From positions 1 to 50,813 of the forward strand of contig PACL01000057.1 in the NCBI GenBank assembly GCA_002700095.1: a DNA stretch of 50,813 nucleotides, written 5' to 3'. This stretch comes from Fulvimarina sp. GTDB taxonomy: Bacteria > Pseudomonadota > Alphaproteobacteria > Rhizobiales > Rhizobiaceae. A program made the translations under genes and the position numbers. Every line of letters starts with the position of its first letter. Position 1 is the stretch's first letter. The notes under the pieces were generated by a model. The model made no database searches and had not been told where the DNA came from. It saw only the letters and a program-made list of their open reading frames with translations. This document shows, piece by piece, positions 15,991-28,848 of this stretch.

Positions 15991-16017
15991 TGCCGTTGGC
16001 CTTCATGTCGGCGGCGC

Positions 16018-17838
<1,821 letters not shown>

Positions 17839-18052
17839 GAAAAACTCCGTCGTCCTGTTCAAGGAGCCGGACGCAAGCAGCCATCCGGACCTTGTGCCGG
17901 CCCCGCGCCTCATGTATAGGCTCGAACCCGATTTTGGAAGCGATCAAAGCTCTTCGATCCCCGCGACATCCGGACAGGCTCTTCGGCGACAGGCCAGGCT
18001 TTTCCGATGCGTCGGGGACGTTTTGGCGAAAGAAGTTCAAGGACCAGGCGCG

Positions 18053-18274
18053 ATGAAGAAAGACATCCATCCCAAGTATCATTCCATCACCGTGGTGATG
18101 ACCAATGGGACCGAGTATCAGACCCGCTCCACCTGGGGCTCCGAGGGCGACAAGCTCAACCTCGACATCGACCCGACCAGCCATCCGGCCTGGACCGGCG
18201 GCAACCAGCAGCTGATGGACCGCGGCGGCCGCGTCTCGCGCTTCAAGAAGCGCTACGAGGGTCTCGGAATCTGA
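18053..18274 (+). CDS. rpmE: Ribosomal protein L31
   Basis: A 73-residue large-subunit ribosomal protein. It starts with [11 protein letters not shown] and ends with [13 protein letters not shown], the L31 hallmarks. It has no cysteine at all, so it is of the zinc-independent (C-minus) kind usual in alphaproteobacteria, with an insertion ([20 protein letters not shown]) in the middle. ATG 18053 has AAGGA about 10 bases upstream. A hairpin terminator follows at 18341. No second L31 gene is in the window, so whether a zinc-responsive paralogue exists cannot be seen. Confidence 0.96.
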   Translation: MKKDIHPKYHSITVVMTNGTEYQTRSTWGSEGDKLNLDIDPTSHPAWTGGNQQLMDRGGRVSRFKKRYEGLGI

Positions 18275-18340
18275 GGCAGGCGACGGGACGCCGAGGCGTC
18301 CGCTCGCTGCAGGCATCGCCGGCGACGGCAGCAATCATGA

Positions 18341-18375
18341 AGGGCCGGATGCGATCGTCGCGTCCGGCCCTTTCG
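18341..18375 (+). terminator. Probable terminator after rpmE
   Basis: The stem AGGGCCGGA (18341-18349) pairs with TCCGGCCCT (18363-18371) across a 13-base loop and is followed by the short T-rich stretch TTCGCTT. It stands 66 bases after the rpmE stop and before the convergent DMT permease gene. The weak U-tract leaves some doubt about efficiency. Confidence 0.7.
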
Positions 18376-18431
18376 CTTGTCGGGCTTTCCGTCGGCGCTT
18401 TCTGCCTCTGCCTCTGGCGCTGGCCGGCCCC

Positions 18432-19325
18432 TCAGGCGAGGCCGCGCCGGGCGCCCCGCTCGGCGAGCGTGATGCCGCCGAGGACGCAGGCCAGCGCGAC
18501 GATGTGGAACGGGTGGAGCACCTCGCCGACGATGACGACGGCGAGAAGAGCGCCGAAGACCGGGACGAGATTGATGAACAGGTTGGCTCGGTTCGGCCCG
18601 ATCATCTCGACGCCCCGGATGTAGAGCGACTGGGCGATCAGCGAAGGAAAGACGACCGTATAGAGCGCCGCCGCCGCGCCCTGAAGGTCCGGCGGGCGCG
18701 TCAGGCCGAGAGCGAATTCGATCCCGGCGAAGACGATCGAGATCGCCAGCGAGGCGAAGGACAGGACGAAGATCGTCGACAGCCAGTGGATCGGCGGCTT
18801 GAATCTCAGGGCCACCGTATAGCCGCCGTAGAACAGCACGGCGAGCATCATCAAGGCGTCGCCGCGATTGAGGTCGAGCGACAGGAGGGTCGTCAGATCG
18901 CCGTTCGCCGTCGTCACCGCCACGCCGACCAGCGTCACCGCGAAGCCGACGATCTGCAGCCAGGCGACGCGCGTGCGGAACAGCACGAAATTGGCGAGGA
19001 ACACCACCAGCGGCATCGCCGACTGCTCGATGGTGATGTTGATGGCGGTGGTGAAGTTGGCCGCGAGATAGAAGATCGCGTTGAACGAGGCGAAGCCGAC
19101 GGCGCCGAGCAGCGACAGATAGACGAGGCGGGGGCGGATGAGCGGCCAGTCGCGCCTGACATGGGGCAGGGCGAAGGGCGCGACGATCAGCGTCGCCAGG
19201 AACCAGCGCACCAGCGTCAGCAGCATCGGCGAGATGTGGCCTGCAGCCATCTTGCCGGCAATGGCGTTGCCGGCCCACAGAAGCGCCACGGTGGTGAGGA
19301 TGACATAGGGATGGACGCGCGGCAT
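18432..19325 (-). CDS. EamA/DMT-family permease
   Basis: A 297-residue inner-membrane protein with about ten predicted spans arranged as two EamA repeats. It starts with ILTTVALLWAGNAIAGKMA, typical for the N-terminal repeat, and ends with the second-repeat signature NLVPVFGALLAVVIVGE. Members carry metabolites, amino acids or nucleosides, often as exporters; the substrate is unknown. ATG at 19323-19325 is preceded by GGGAGAGAT and gives a normal short N-terminus, so the 70-residue upstream extension is rejected. It diverges from purA across 343 bases. Confidence 0.9.
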   Translation of the reverse strand: MPRVHPYVILTTVALLWAGNAIAGKMAAGHISPMLLTLVRWFLATLIVAPFALPHVRRDWPLIRPRLVYLSLLGAVGFASFNAIFYLAANFTTAINITIEQSAMPLVVFLANFVLFRTRVAWLQIVGFAVTLVGVAVTTANGDLTTLLSLDLNRGDALMMLAVLFYGGYTVALRFKPPIHWLSTIFVLSFASLAISIVFAGIEFALGLTRPPDLQGAAAALYTVVFPSLIAQSLYIRGVEMIGPNRANLFINLVPVFGALLAVVIVGEVLHPFHIVALACVLGGITLAERGARRGLA

Positions 19326-19668
19326 ATCTCTCCCGATCGCCGGCCCCGGCTTCCTCGTGAACGCCGGGAAGCGGTCGCGGCAGGTTTCGTCCTCTAGTCG
19401 GGATTGCCGGGGAATGCCAGAGCCGCTTATGGTTGGCGGCGTCGCACCCGGCCAGTTCCCAGCGGCAGGCTTGCGCGGGGAATGCCCCGGCGGCGACAAT
19501 TTTATCGGCTTTATGGACAGACGGGGGCGCGACACGTTACAGCGCTGCTAAAAGTCCGGCCCGTCGCGCTCGACGAACGCTTGGCCTAGCAACATTCGGC
19601 GGCCATAAACCACCGACAGCGATCTGCCACGACATTCTCGCGGCGGATCGATTTTCATGAGGAAGTCT
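19326..19668. other. Intergenic region between the DMT permease and purA
   Basis: This divergent promoter region has no convincing gene. It contains a small hairpin CGGGG-AATG-CCCCG at 19476-19489 and an AT-richer patch directly after it (ACAATTTTATCGGCTTTATGG), which is a plausible purA promoter zone, though no clear -35/-10 pair can be assigned. The purA ribosome site GAGGAAG is at its right end. Confidence 0.5.
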
Positions 19669-20961
19669 ATGGGTAACGTCGTCGTCATCGGTTCGCAGTG
19701 GGGTGACGAGGGGAAGGGCAAGATCGTCGACTGGCTCTCTGAGCGGGCCGACGTCGTCGTGCGTTTCCAAGGCGGCCACAATGCCGGCCACACGCTGGTC
19801 GTCGACGGCGTGTCCTACAAGCTGTCGCTGCTTCCCTCGGGCGTCGTGCGCTCGGGCAAGCTCTCGGTCATCGGCAACGGCGTCGTCTTCGACCCCCACG
19901 CCTTCGTCGCCGAGCGCAAGCGGCTGCAGGACCAGGGCGTCAGCGTCGACCCCTCGACGTTGAGAATCGCCGACAACGCCGCGCTGATCCTGTCGCTGCA
20001 CCGCGAGCTGGACGCGACGCGCGAGAATTCCGCCTCCGGCACCAAGATCGGCACGACCGGCCGGGGCATCGGCCCCGCCTATGAGGACAAGGTCGGCCGC
20101 CGGGCGATCCGGGTGATGGATCTCGCCCATCCGGAGGGGCTGCCGGAGCGCATCGAGCGCCTGCTGGCGCACCACAACGCGCTGCGCCGCGGCCTCGGCC
20201 TCGCCGAGATCGACCCGGCGGCGATCCTCGAGGAGCTGACGTCGGTCGCCGGCGAGATCGTGCCCTTCATGGACCGGGTCTGGCGGCTCCTGGACGAGCG
20301 CCGCAAGGCCGGGGCGCGCATCCTCTTCGAGGGCGCGCAAGGCACGCTGCTCGACATCGACCACGGTACCTATCCCTTCGTCACCTCCTCCAACACCGTC
20401 GCCGGCCAAGCCGCGGCAGGTTCGGGCCTCGGACCGGGCAGCCTCGGCTTCGTCCTCGGCATCACCAAGGCCTACACGACGCGGGTCGGCGAAGGGCCGT
20501 TCCCCAGCGAACAGGACAACGAGGTCGGCCAGTTCCTCGGTGAGAGGGGCCGCGAGTTCGGCACCGTCACCGGCCGCAAGCGCCGCTGCGGCTGGTTCGA
20601 CGCCGTCCTCGTGCGTCAGGCCGTGGCGATCAACGGCATCGACGGGCTGGCGCTGACCAAGCTGGACGTGCTCGACGGCCTCGAGGAAATCAAGGTCGTC
20701 ACCGGTTACCGGCTGGATGGCGAGACGATCGACTATCTGCCGGCAAGTCTTTCCGAGCAACAGCGCGTCGAGCCGATCTACGAAAGCTTCGAAGGCTGGC
20801 AGGCGACCACCGCCGGCGCCCGCTCCTGGAGCGAGTTGCCGGCGCAGGCGATCAAATATGTCAGGCACATAGAGGAGCTGGTGCAGGCACCGGTGACGCT
20901 GTTGTCGACATCGCCCGAGCGCGAGGACACCATACTTGTTCGCGATCCGTTTCAGGACTAG
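19669..20961 (+). CDS. purA: Adenylosuccinate synthetase
   Basis: PurA joins IMP and aspartate with GTP to give adenylosuccinate, the first committed step to AMP. The 430-residue protein has the N-terminal [15 protein letters not shown]-loop, [10 protein letters not shown], the arginine-containing [33 protein letters not shown], and the C-terminal half [12 protein letters not shown] with LTKLDVLDG. Of two ATG codons, 19669 is chosen since GAGGAAG stands about 6 bases upstream and the protein then starts at the conserved MGNVVVIG. PurB, which acts next, is encoded at 49252-50583 on the other strand. The gene 53 bases downstream may be cotranscribed. Confidence 0.98.
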   Translation: MGNVVVIGSQWGDEGKGKIVDWLSERADVVVRFQGGHNAGHTLVVDGVSYKLSLLPSGVVRSGKLSVIGNGVVFDPHAFVAERKRLQDQGVSVDPSTLRIADNAALILSLHRELDATRENSASGTKIGTTGRGIGPAYEDKVGRRAIRVMDLAHPEGLPERIERLLAHHNALRRGLGLAEIDPAAILEELTSVAGEIVPFMDRVWRLLDERRKAGARILFEGAQGTLLDIDHGTYPFVTSSNTVAGQAAAGSGLGPGSLGFVLGITKAYTTRVGEGPFPSEQDNEVGQFLGERGREFGTVTGRKRRCGWFDAVLVRQAVAINGIDGLALTKLDVLDGLEEIKVVTGYRLDGETIDYLPASLSEQQRVEPIYESFEGWQATTAGARSWSELPAQAIKYVRHIEELVQAPVTLLSTSPEREDTILVRDPFQD

Positions 20962-21014
20962 TGTCGCGTTCGCAGGGACTTAAATCCACCACGACAAGCG
21001 AGTGACTGCATTCC

Positions 21015-23036
21015 ATGGCGGATCTGAGCGGCGTTCTTCGCAAGACCATAGACGGCCTCCCGCGTGCAACGCCGCAAATGCGCGAAAAGGTCTACGAAAA
21101 GGCCCGCGCAGCGATCCAGCGGCAGATCGACGCGGCCAATCCGCCCTTGGCGGAGCAGGTCGTCTCGGCACGGCTTTCGGCGCTCGAAGACGCGATCTCG
21201 CGCACCGAGGCGCATTATGCCGAGCATCCGGAGGTGGGCGAGGCGGGATCCCCCGCGCCTGCCGCAGCGCAGCCGGCCCAGCCCCAGCCTCCGGCACGTC
21301 CGGCGCCGCCCGTGGCGCAGGCCCCTGCCGCACCGTCGCCGGAGCCGAAACCCGCGCCCGGCGCAGCTCCAGCCGCCCGGCAGCCGCAGCCGGCGCAGCC
21401 GCCGCGACCGGCCGGCGCCGAGAACCGCGCGCCTGCAGAGGACGCCAGGGCTACCCCGCCACAGCAGCCCCAGCCGCCGCGACCGGCCCCGCCCGCGCCG
21501 CAGCAGACGCCGCGCCAGATGCCGCCGATGGGCGACGCCAACCCGGCGAGCGGCCCGCAAGGGGATGCCCCGAAGGCGCCGCAGCCGGGACAGCCGCGTC
21601 CGACCCTGCCCGCCGCGACCATGCCGACCCAGCGACCGGACGGCACACCGGCGCGTCCGGCCGAGCCGGCAGCGAAGCAGCCGGAGCCGTTTTTCCCGCC
21701 CGAGACGGCCGAGCCGGACGCCGGCGACCTGCCGCCGGCGATCGGCGCGCCCTTCATCGTGCCCGACGAGCGGCGCGAGACCGGCGCACCGTCGCCGGCC
21801 TCCAGCCACTGGGAGGATGACGGGCACGAGATCCGGGACGACGACGACGGTCGGGTTCCGCACGACATCCGCATCGACGACGGGGACATCCCGGAAGCCG
21901 ACGTCACGGCGCCGCGCTATCCGACGCGGCGGGCGAAGCGCTCCGGCCGCGGCGGCAAGATCGCGGCGGCCGCTGTGGTCGTCCTGGCTCTGGCCGGTGC
22001 GGGCACGGTCGGCTGGCTCTACCGGGCAGACCTCGAGGCGCTGCTGGTCGGTCCCGCCGACATCGGCACGATCGCCGAGAGATCCGGCACGGACACCCCT
22101 GGCGCGGCGAGTGACGACACTGCTTCGACCGGTGAAGCGCCGCCGACCGAGACTGCCGCGGCCGAGTCGGACCCCGCCTCGACGCGGCGCTTCACACAGC
22201 GCCTGATGCCCGACGGCACGGAAGTCGACGAGGGGCCGGCGCAGCAGGCGCCGAACGCCTTCGACGAGGGAACCAATGTCGCGGCGGCGACCACGGTCGA
22301 CGAGAGCGCCCAGGCATCCGGGGCGACGCCGACCATCTCGAGCGAGATCGGCGAGGATCCGGCGGTGGTCGGTGCGGATGCCGGCCCGGCCGCGGGCGAG
22401 ACGCCTGCCGCCGAGATTCCCGGAGTGGTACCGGCCGATCCGGCAACGCCCGAAAGCGAGAGCGCCGCGCCGAGCAGCGGCCAGCTCGAAGTCGCCCAGA
22501 AGGCCGTGTTCTACCAGGAAAAGACCGAGGATCTCCCCGGCACGCAGGAGACCGGCACCGCCGTCTGGTCGCTGGTCGAGGAGCCGGGGACGGATGGCCA
22601 GGCCGGGGATCCCGCGATCCGCGCCGTCGTCGATGTGCCGGTAGAGAAGCTGAAGCTGACGATGACGATCAAGCGGAACAGCGATCCGACGCTGCCGGCG
22701 AGCCACGTCATCGAGCTGGAGTTCGAGGTCCCGCCGGACTTCTCGGGCGGCAGCGTCGCCAATGTCCAGCGCCTGGCGCTGAAGGAGACCGAGCAGGCGC
22801 GGGGCGAGCCGCTGATCGGCGTCGCCGGCAAGATCTCCGACAACTACTTCATCATCGCCCTGAACAATCTCGACCAGGCCGTGCAGAACAATCTGTCGCT
22901 GCTGGGGAACCAGAAGTGGATCGACATCCCGGTCGCCTACCAGTCCGGGCGGCGGGCGTTGATCTCGCTCGAGAAGGGCATTCCGGGAGAGCGGGTCTTC
23001 CGGGACGCGCTGAAGGCCTGGCAGCCGAAGACGTAA
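21015..23036 (+). CDS. Conserved-looking Pro/Ala-rich single-span membrane protein, function unknown
   Basis: A 673-residue protein I cannot assign to a characterised family. Residues 1-75 are charged and helical (VLRKTIDGLP, YEKARAAIQRQID). Residues 78-250 are Pro/Ala/Gln-rich and disordered. An acidic stretch (EIRDDDDGRVPHD) and a basic cluster (RRAKRSGRGGK) then precede one span at about 314-335. The outer half is acidic and Ala/Glu-rich to about residue 480. It ends with a folded C-terminal domain holding AVDVP-like strands, LTMTIKRNSDPTLPASH, ELEFEVPPDF and GNQKWIDIPVAYQSGRRAL. Topology by the positive-inside rule is N-in, C-out. It lies 53 bases after purA. The polyproline runs would depend on EF-P. 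Confidence 0.8.
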   Translation: MADLSGVLRKTIDGLPRATPQMREKVYEKARAAIQRQIDAANPPLAEQVVSARLSALEDAISRTEAHYAEHPEVGEAGSPAPAAAQPAQPQPPARPAPPVAQAPAAPSPEPKPAPGAAPAARQPQPAQPPRPAGAENRAPAEDARATPPQQPQPPRPAPPAPQQTPRQMPPMGDANPASGPQGDAPKAPQPGQPRPTLPAATMPTQRPDGTPARPAEPAAKQPEPFFPPETAEPDAGDLPPAIGAPFIVPDERRETGAPSPASSHWEDDGHEIRDDDDGRVPHDIRIDDGDIPEADVTAPRYPTRRAKRSGRGGKIAAAAVVVLALAGAGTVGWLYRADLEALLVGPADIGTIAERSGTDTPGAASDDTASTGEAPPTETAAAESDPASTRRFTQRLMPDGTEVDEGPAQQAPNAFDEGTNVAAATTVDESAQASGATPTISSEIGEDPAVVGADAGPAAGETPAAEIPGVVPADPATPESESAAPSSGQLEVAQKAVFYQEKTEDLPGTQETGTAVWSLVEEPGTDGQAGDPAIRAVVDVPVEKLKLTMTIKRNSDPTLPASHVIELEFEVPPDFSGGSVANVQRLALKETEQARGEPLIGVAGKISDNYFIIALNNLDQAVQNNLSLLGNQKWIDIPVAYQSGRRALISLEKGIPGERVFRDALKAWQPKT

Positions 23037-23129
23037 GGCGGCGGCTCCGCCTGGGGGCGCCCGCGGGGGTAGCCGGATCTGGCGGTAATCGGCGGACGAG
23101 GGGAGGCTGTCGCGGTTGCGCGGCGGTGC

Positions 23130-23936
23130 TCATGCCTGACGCAGCCGCTCCATCAGCGCCATGGCGCCATGCGGCGCCCGCGGTTTGCCCGACCGGATGA
23201 AATAGGCGAAGACGTCGCGGGGCGTCTTTTTGGCTGTCATGTCCGGGTCTGCCTTGCGCAGCTCGTCCGGCTCGTCGCCACCGGCAAAGCGCTTCAGCCG
23301 CCTTGCCCAATCGTCCAGAGCGTCGGCCGGGTAGCAGCTGCCGATGGCCTCGTCGCCTCGCTGGAGCCTCAGATAGACGAAATCGCTTGTGACATCGGCG
23401 ATCTGCGGATGCTCGTCGCTGTCGGCGCAGACGATGGCGACACCGGCCTTGCGACACAGTGCCGGGAACTTCGGCGTCACGAAGCTCTCGTGCCGCGGCT
23501 CGACGACGTGGCGCAGCGGCAGTCCGTCGGCGGTCTTCGGCAGGAGATCGAGAAAGGCCGCAAAATCCTCCGGGTCGAACTGTTTCGTCGCGGCGAATTG
23601 CCAGAGGATCGGCCCGAGATGGTCGCCGAGTTCGGCTATCCCGGAGTTCACGAAGCGCTCGATCGACTCGCCGCCTTCCGCGAGCACCTTGCGATTGACC
23701 GCAAAGCGCGGCGCCTTCAGCGAGAAGACGAAGCCGTCCGGAACCTCGCTCGCCCACTTGGCAAAGGTCTCGGGTTTCTGACTCCGATAGAAGGTGCCGT
23801 TGACCTCGATCGTCGTCAGCTGCGAGGCGGCATATTCCAGCTGGCGCTTCTTCGGCAGGTCCGCCGGATAGAAGGTCTCGTTCCAGGGATCGAAGGTCCA
23901 GCCGCCAATGCCGGCGCGAATGGTGCCGCTGGTCAT
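23130..23936 (-). CDS. DUF72 (YecE-like) TIM-barrel protein
   Basis: A 268-residue protein with the DUF72 pattern: GIGGWTFDPW at the N-terminus, then TTIEVNGTFYRSQ, FVFSLKAPRFAVN, GPILWQFAAT, HVVEPRHESF, and the C-terminal DVFAYFIRSGK. The family adopts a TIM-barrel fold and its reaction is unknown. ATG at 23934-23936 follows GGAGGGATCAC, a strong ribosome site. It diverges from the toxin-antitoxin operon, and the TA operator lies only 21 bases upstream of its start, so its transcription may also be touched by that repressor, which is inference. Confidence 0.9.
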   Translation of the reverse strand: MTSGTIRAGIGGWTFDPWNETFYPADLPKKRQLEYAASQLTTIEVNGTFYRSQKPETFAKWASEVPDGFVFSLKAPRFAVNRKVLAEGGESIERFVNSGIAELGDHLGPILWQFAATKQFDPEDFAAFLDLLPKTADGLPLRHVVEPRHESFVTPKFPALCRKAGVAIVCADSDEHPQIADVTSDFVYLRLQRGDEAIGSCYPADALDDWARRLKRFAGGDEPDELRKADPDMTAKKTPRDVFAYFIRSGKPRAPHGAMALMERLRQA

Positions 23937-23950
23937 GTGATCCCTCCACC

Positions 23951-23985
23951 TTGAACTTAGCTAGAAATGTCGGTATCTAGCTAAC
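23951..23985 (+). promoter_or_regulatory. Promoter and inverted-repeat operator of the toxin-antitoxin operon
   Basis: A perfect 9-bp inverted repeat, TTAGCTAGA at 23957-23965 and TCTAGCTAA at 23976-23984, has a 10-base spacer; the half-sites are 19 bp apart, nearly two helical turns. It sits between a possible -35 TTGAAC (23951-23956) and the antitoxin ATG at 23986, and covers a possible -10 TATCTA (23974-23979), with 17-base -35/-10 spacing. That puts the transcription start at or next to the ATG. The arrangement fits autorepression by the antitoxin or TA complex. Confidence 0.72.
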
Positions 23986-24255
23986 ATGGCCGTATTCAAC
24001 ATGCATCAGGCAAAGTCGGAACTCTCCAAGCTGGTTGCCAAGGCCGAGGCGGGGGAGGAAGTCGTTATCGCCCGCCGGGGCAAGCCAGCGGTCAGGCTGA
24101 TGGCGCTCGGGCACGGTGCCGAAACGACGAAGCGGCGCCAACCGGGCCCGCTTTCGCATCTGCAACCGATACCGGATGAGCTGTTCTTCGATCCGCTTCC
24201 TGAGGAAGAACTGCAGGCCTTCGAAGGCGTCGACGATTCTGACATGCCGTCTTGA
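23986..24255 (+). CDS. Phd/YefM-type antitoxin
   Basis: An 89-residue antitoxin. The N-terminal half (FNMHQAKSELSKLVAKAEAG, then EEVVIARRGKPAVRLMAL) is the Phd/YefM DNA-binding fold. The acidic C-terminal half (DELFFDPLPEEELQAFEG) should wrap around the toxin. The ATG at 23986 has no Shine-Dalgarno sequence and lies one base after the operator, which suggests a leaderless message. The stop overlaps the toxin start as TTGA. By analogy with the family it represses its own promoter through the adjacent inverted repeat, more strongly when bound to the toxin. Confidence 0.9.
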   Translation: MAVFNMHQAKSELSKLVAKAEAGEEVVIARRGKPAVRLMALGHGAETTKRRQPGPLSHLQPIPDELFFDPLPEEELQAFEGVDDSDMPS

Positions 24256-24641
24256 AACTGCTGCTCGACACCCATGCACTGTCATGGTGGCTCTTCGGCA
24301 GCCCGCGGATCCCGCCTCGCGTCTCCGAGCTGATCGGGGGCGACGCCGAAATGGTCTTTGTCAGCGCAGTCTCGGCTTTCGAGTTGGCCACGAAGTTTCG
24401 GCTCGGCAAATGGCCTGAGGCTAGGCCCCTCGTCGAGGCCTTCGATGCGCTCGTCGGTGCGCAGGGTTTCGAGATACTTCCGATCACGGTCCGTCACAGC
24501 CTGCGCGCCGGGCTTCTGGCGGGAGATCATCGAGACCCGTTCGATCGACTGTTGGCGGCCCAGGCGAGCCTGGAAGGCCTTGACCTGGTCTCGGTCGATC
24601 GCGCCTTCGGCAGCCTCGGCATCGTCCCTCTCTGGGAGTGA
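24252..24641 (+). CDS. vapC: VapC-type PIN-domain toxin
   Basis: A 129-residue PIN-fold ribonuclease. The acidic catalytic residues are recognisable: Asp6 in LLLDTHALSWWL, Glu in SAVSAFELATKF, Asp in GDHRDPFDRLLAAQA, and Asp in LVSVDRAF. The LLDTHAL-WWL start marks the subgroup commonly paired with Phd/YefM antitoxins. VapC toxins cleave tRNA or rRNA; the target here is unknown. The start is TTG at 24252, overlapping the antitoxin stop, so the toxin should be made in lower amounts and only after antitoxin translation. All residues look intact, so the system is probably active. Confidence 0.9.
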   Translation: MKLLLDTHALSWWLFGSPRIPPRVSELIGGDAEMVFVSAVSAFELATKFRLGKWPEARPLVEAFDALVGAQGFEILPITVRHSLRAGLLAGDHRDPFDRLLAAQASLEGLDLVSVDRAFGSLGIVPLWE

Positions 24642-24646
24642 CGTTA

Positions 24647-24735
24647 GAGCGACGTGCGTCCCATAGGACGCACAAAGGACGCTCCGACCTATTGGATCTA
24701 AGCATCGAAAATCGATTCCGACTTTCGGGCCTGTG
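24647..24735. repeat. Nested palindromic intergenic repeat after vapC
   Basis: An inner 8-bp perfect stem GTGCGTCC-CATA-GGACGCAC (24654-24673) is nested in an outer GAGCG/CGCTC pair (24647-24651 and 24680-24684). It is followed by an AT-richer part containing ATCGAAAATCGATT. There is no U-tract. The combined shape resembles dispersed elements I recall from Rhizobiales intergenic regions, of another class than the repeats at 10228 and 12648. Only one copy is seen in this window. Confidence 0.5.
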
Positions 24736-24851
24736 CTGTAGTCCAGTGTATGGTCTCAGCGCGCTCTGGTCGCAAATGCGGCTTTTGATGTGTTGTAAGC
24801 CGACCGACTTGGCGAACTGTGCCATCCAAGTGGCGCGGTCCGAACTCCCTG

Positions 24852-27773
<2,922 letters not shown>

Positions 27774-27893
27774 GAAATTCGCCGGTCCGTCCAATGTCTC
27801 TGTCTGAAGGGCAGGCCCCTACTTAAGGCCCGGCCCGCGCGACTCCAAGGCGATGCGGCGGAGAAACGGTTTTTCGCGACTCGCCTCTTGCGT

Positions 27894-27908
27894 GTTCTGT
27901 CTTTGTTC
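27894..27908. promoter_or_regulatory. LexA (SOS) box, GTTC-N7-GTTC
   Basis: GTTC at 27894-27897 and GTTC at 27905-27908, separated by 7 bases, exactly match the direct-repeat LexA operator known for alphaproteobacteria. It lies 121 bases upstream of uvrA and 336 bases upstream of ssb. uvrA is a classic SOS gene in this group, so repression of uvrA is the likely main role; ssb may share it. Confidence 0.82.
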
Positions 27909-28014
27909 TATACCGTGGCTGCCGGTGGTGCAAGTCGGTCCGGCAGGCCGCGCGTCGGCGAGGGCGAGGATCCCATGGCAGGGGCTTGGACCTGGGTGCG
28001 CGGAGCTTGCATCG

Positions 28015-28072
28015 GACGGGTCCGTCTGACGCGGGTCCGTTTGACGCGTGTCTGTGCGACGCGGGCATGTCT
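28015..28072 (+). repeat. Imperfect 15-bp tandem repeat upstream of ssb
   Basis: Four successive units start with GACG: a 13-base unit at 28015, then 15-base units at 28028, 28043 and 28058, of which the second reads GACGCGGGTCCGTTT. The last two are diverged. It lies about 170 bases before the ssb start, inside the long 5' region. Function is unknown; it may be replication slippage without a role. Confidence 0.65.
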
Positions 28073-28243
28073 CATGCAGGGGGTCCGCGCGCAGGAGATG
28101 CCGGGACGCCGGGTGGCGGCTTTCGCGGCGAGCAGGAAATGCGTGTCGGGCGTGGAAGATGGGGACGGGGCGGTCCACCGGCTTTCGCCGGGGCGGACGC
28201 TCGTCTAGGGTCTTGCCAAGTTTTTCGAAGTTGGAGTTGGATC

Positions 28244-28780
28244 ATGGCGGGAAGCGTCAACAAGGTCATTCTGGTGGGCAATCTCGGCGCCGATCCCGAG
28301 ATCCGCCGGCTGAATTCGGGCGACGCCGTCGCCAATCTGAGGATCGCGACGTCGGAGACCTGGCGCGACAAGGCGTCCGGCGAGCGGCGCGAGCGCACGG
28401 AGTGGCACAACGTCGTGATCTTCAACGAAAATCTCGTGAAGGTCGCCGAGCAGTATCTGAAGAAGGGCTCGACGGTCTATGTCGAGGGCCAGCTCCAGAC
28501 CCGCTCCTGGGACGACCAGTCCGGGCAGAAGAAGTACATGACCGAGGTGGTCCTGCAGCGTTTCCGCGGTGAGATGCAGATGCTGGGCGGCCGCGGCGAC
28601 GGCGGCGAGGGCGGCGGCGGCAGCCGGGGCGGTGGTGGCGGCTATGAACGTGGCGGCGGCGGCGGTGGCGGTTACGACCGCGGCGGCCCCGATCGTGGCG
28701 GCGGCGGCAATGATCGCGACTATGGCGGCGGCGGCGGCGGCGGCCGGTCGAACGACCTCGACGACGAGATCCCGTTCTGA
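28244..28780 (+). CDS. ssb: Single-stranded DNA-binding protein
   Basis: A 178-residue SSB. The OB fold fills about residues 1-112 ([43 protein letters not shown]). A glycine-rich disordered linker with Tyr, Arg and Asp follows to about residue 168 and ends in the acidic tip DLDDEIPF that binds partner proteins. The DNA for the linker is almost pure GGC/GGT codons, a likely site of length variation. ATG 28244 follows TTGGAGTTGG. It diverges from uvrA, the classic arrangement, with a LexA box between. Confidence 0.97.
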   Translation: MAGSVNKVILVGNLGADPEIRRLNSGDAVANLRIATSETWRDKASGERRERTEWHNVVIFNENLVKVAEQYLKKGSTVYVEGQLQTRSWDDQSGQKKYMTEVVLQRFRGEMQMLGGRGDGGEGGGGSRGGGGGYERGGGGGGGYDRGGPDRGGGGNDRDYGGGGGGGRSNDLDDEIPF

Positions 28781-28848
28781 CGGGTCCGATCGGCAGCGTG
28801 ACGGAGCGGGCCTGAAACAGCGGGCCTGAAACAACGGAGCGGGGCGGA

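Larger units (their letters stand above)
27774..28243. other. Divergent regulatory region between uvrA and ssb
   Basis: These 470 bases hold no convincing gene. They contain a LexA box (27894-27908), a run of imperfect 15-bp tandem repeats (28015-28072), and the ssb ribosome site near 28235. An open frame of 77 codons from an ATG at 27975 exists but its codon usage is unlike the neighbours. Promoters cannot be placed with certainty; TATACC directly right of the LexA box may belong to a plus-strand promoter. Confidence 0.55.

Noticed and set aside
27975..28208. A 77-codon frame between uvrA and ssb including the tandem repeats
   Set aside because: Codon use is unlike the neighbours, no ribosome site precedes the ATG, and the protein is dominated by the repeat.
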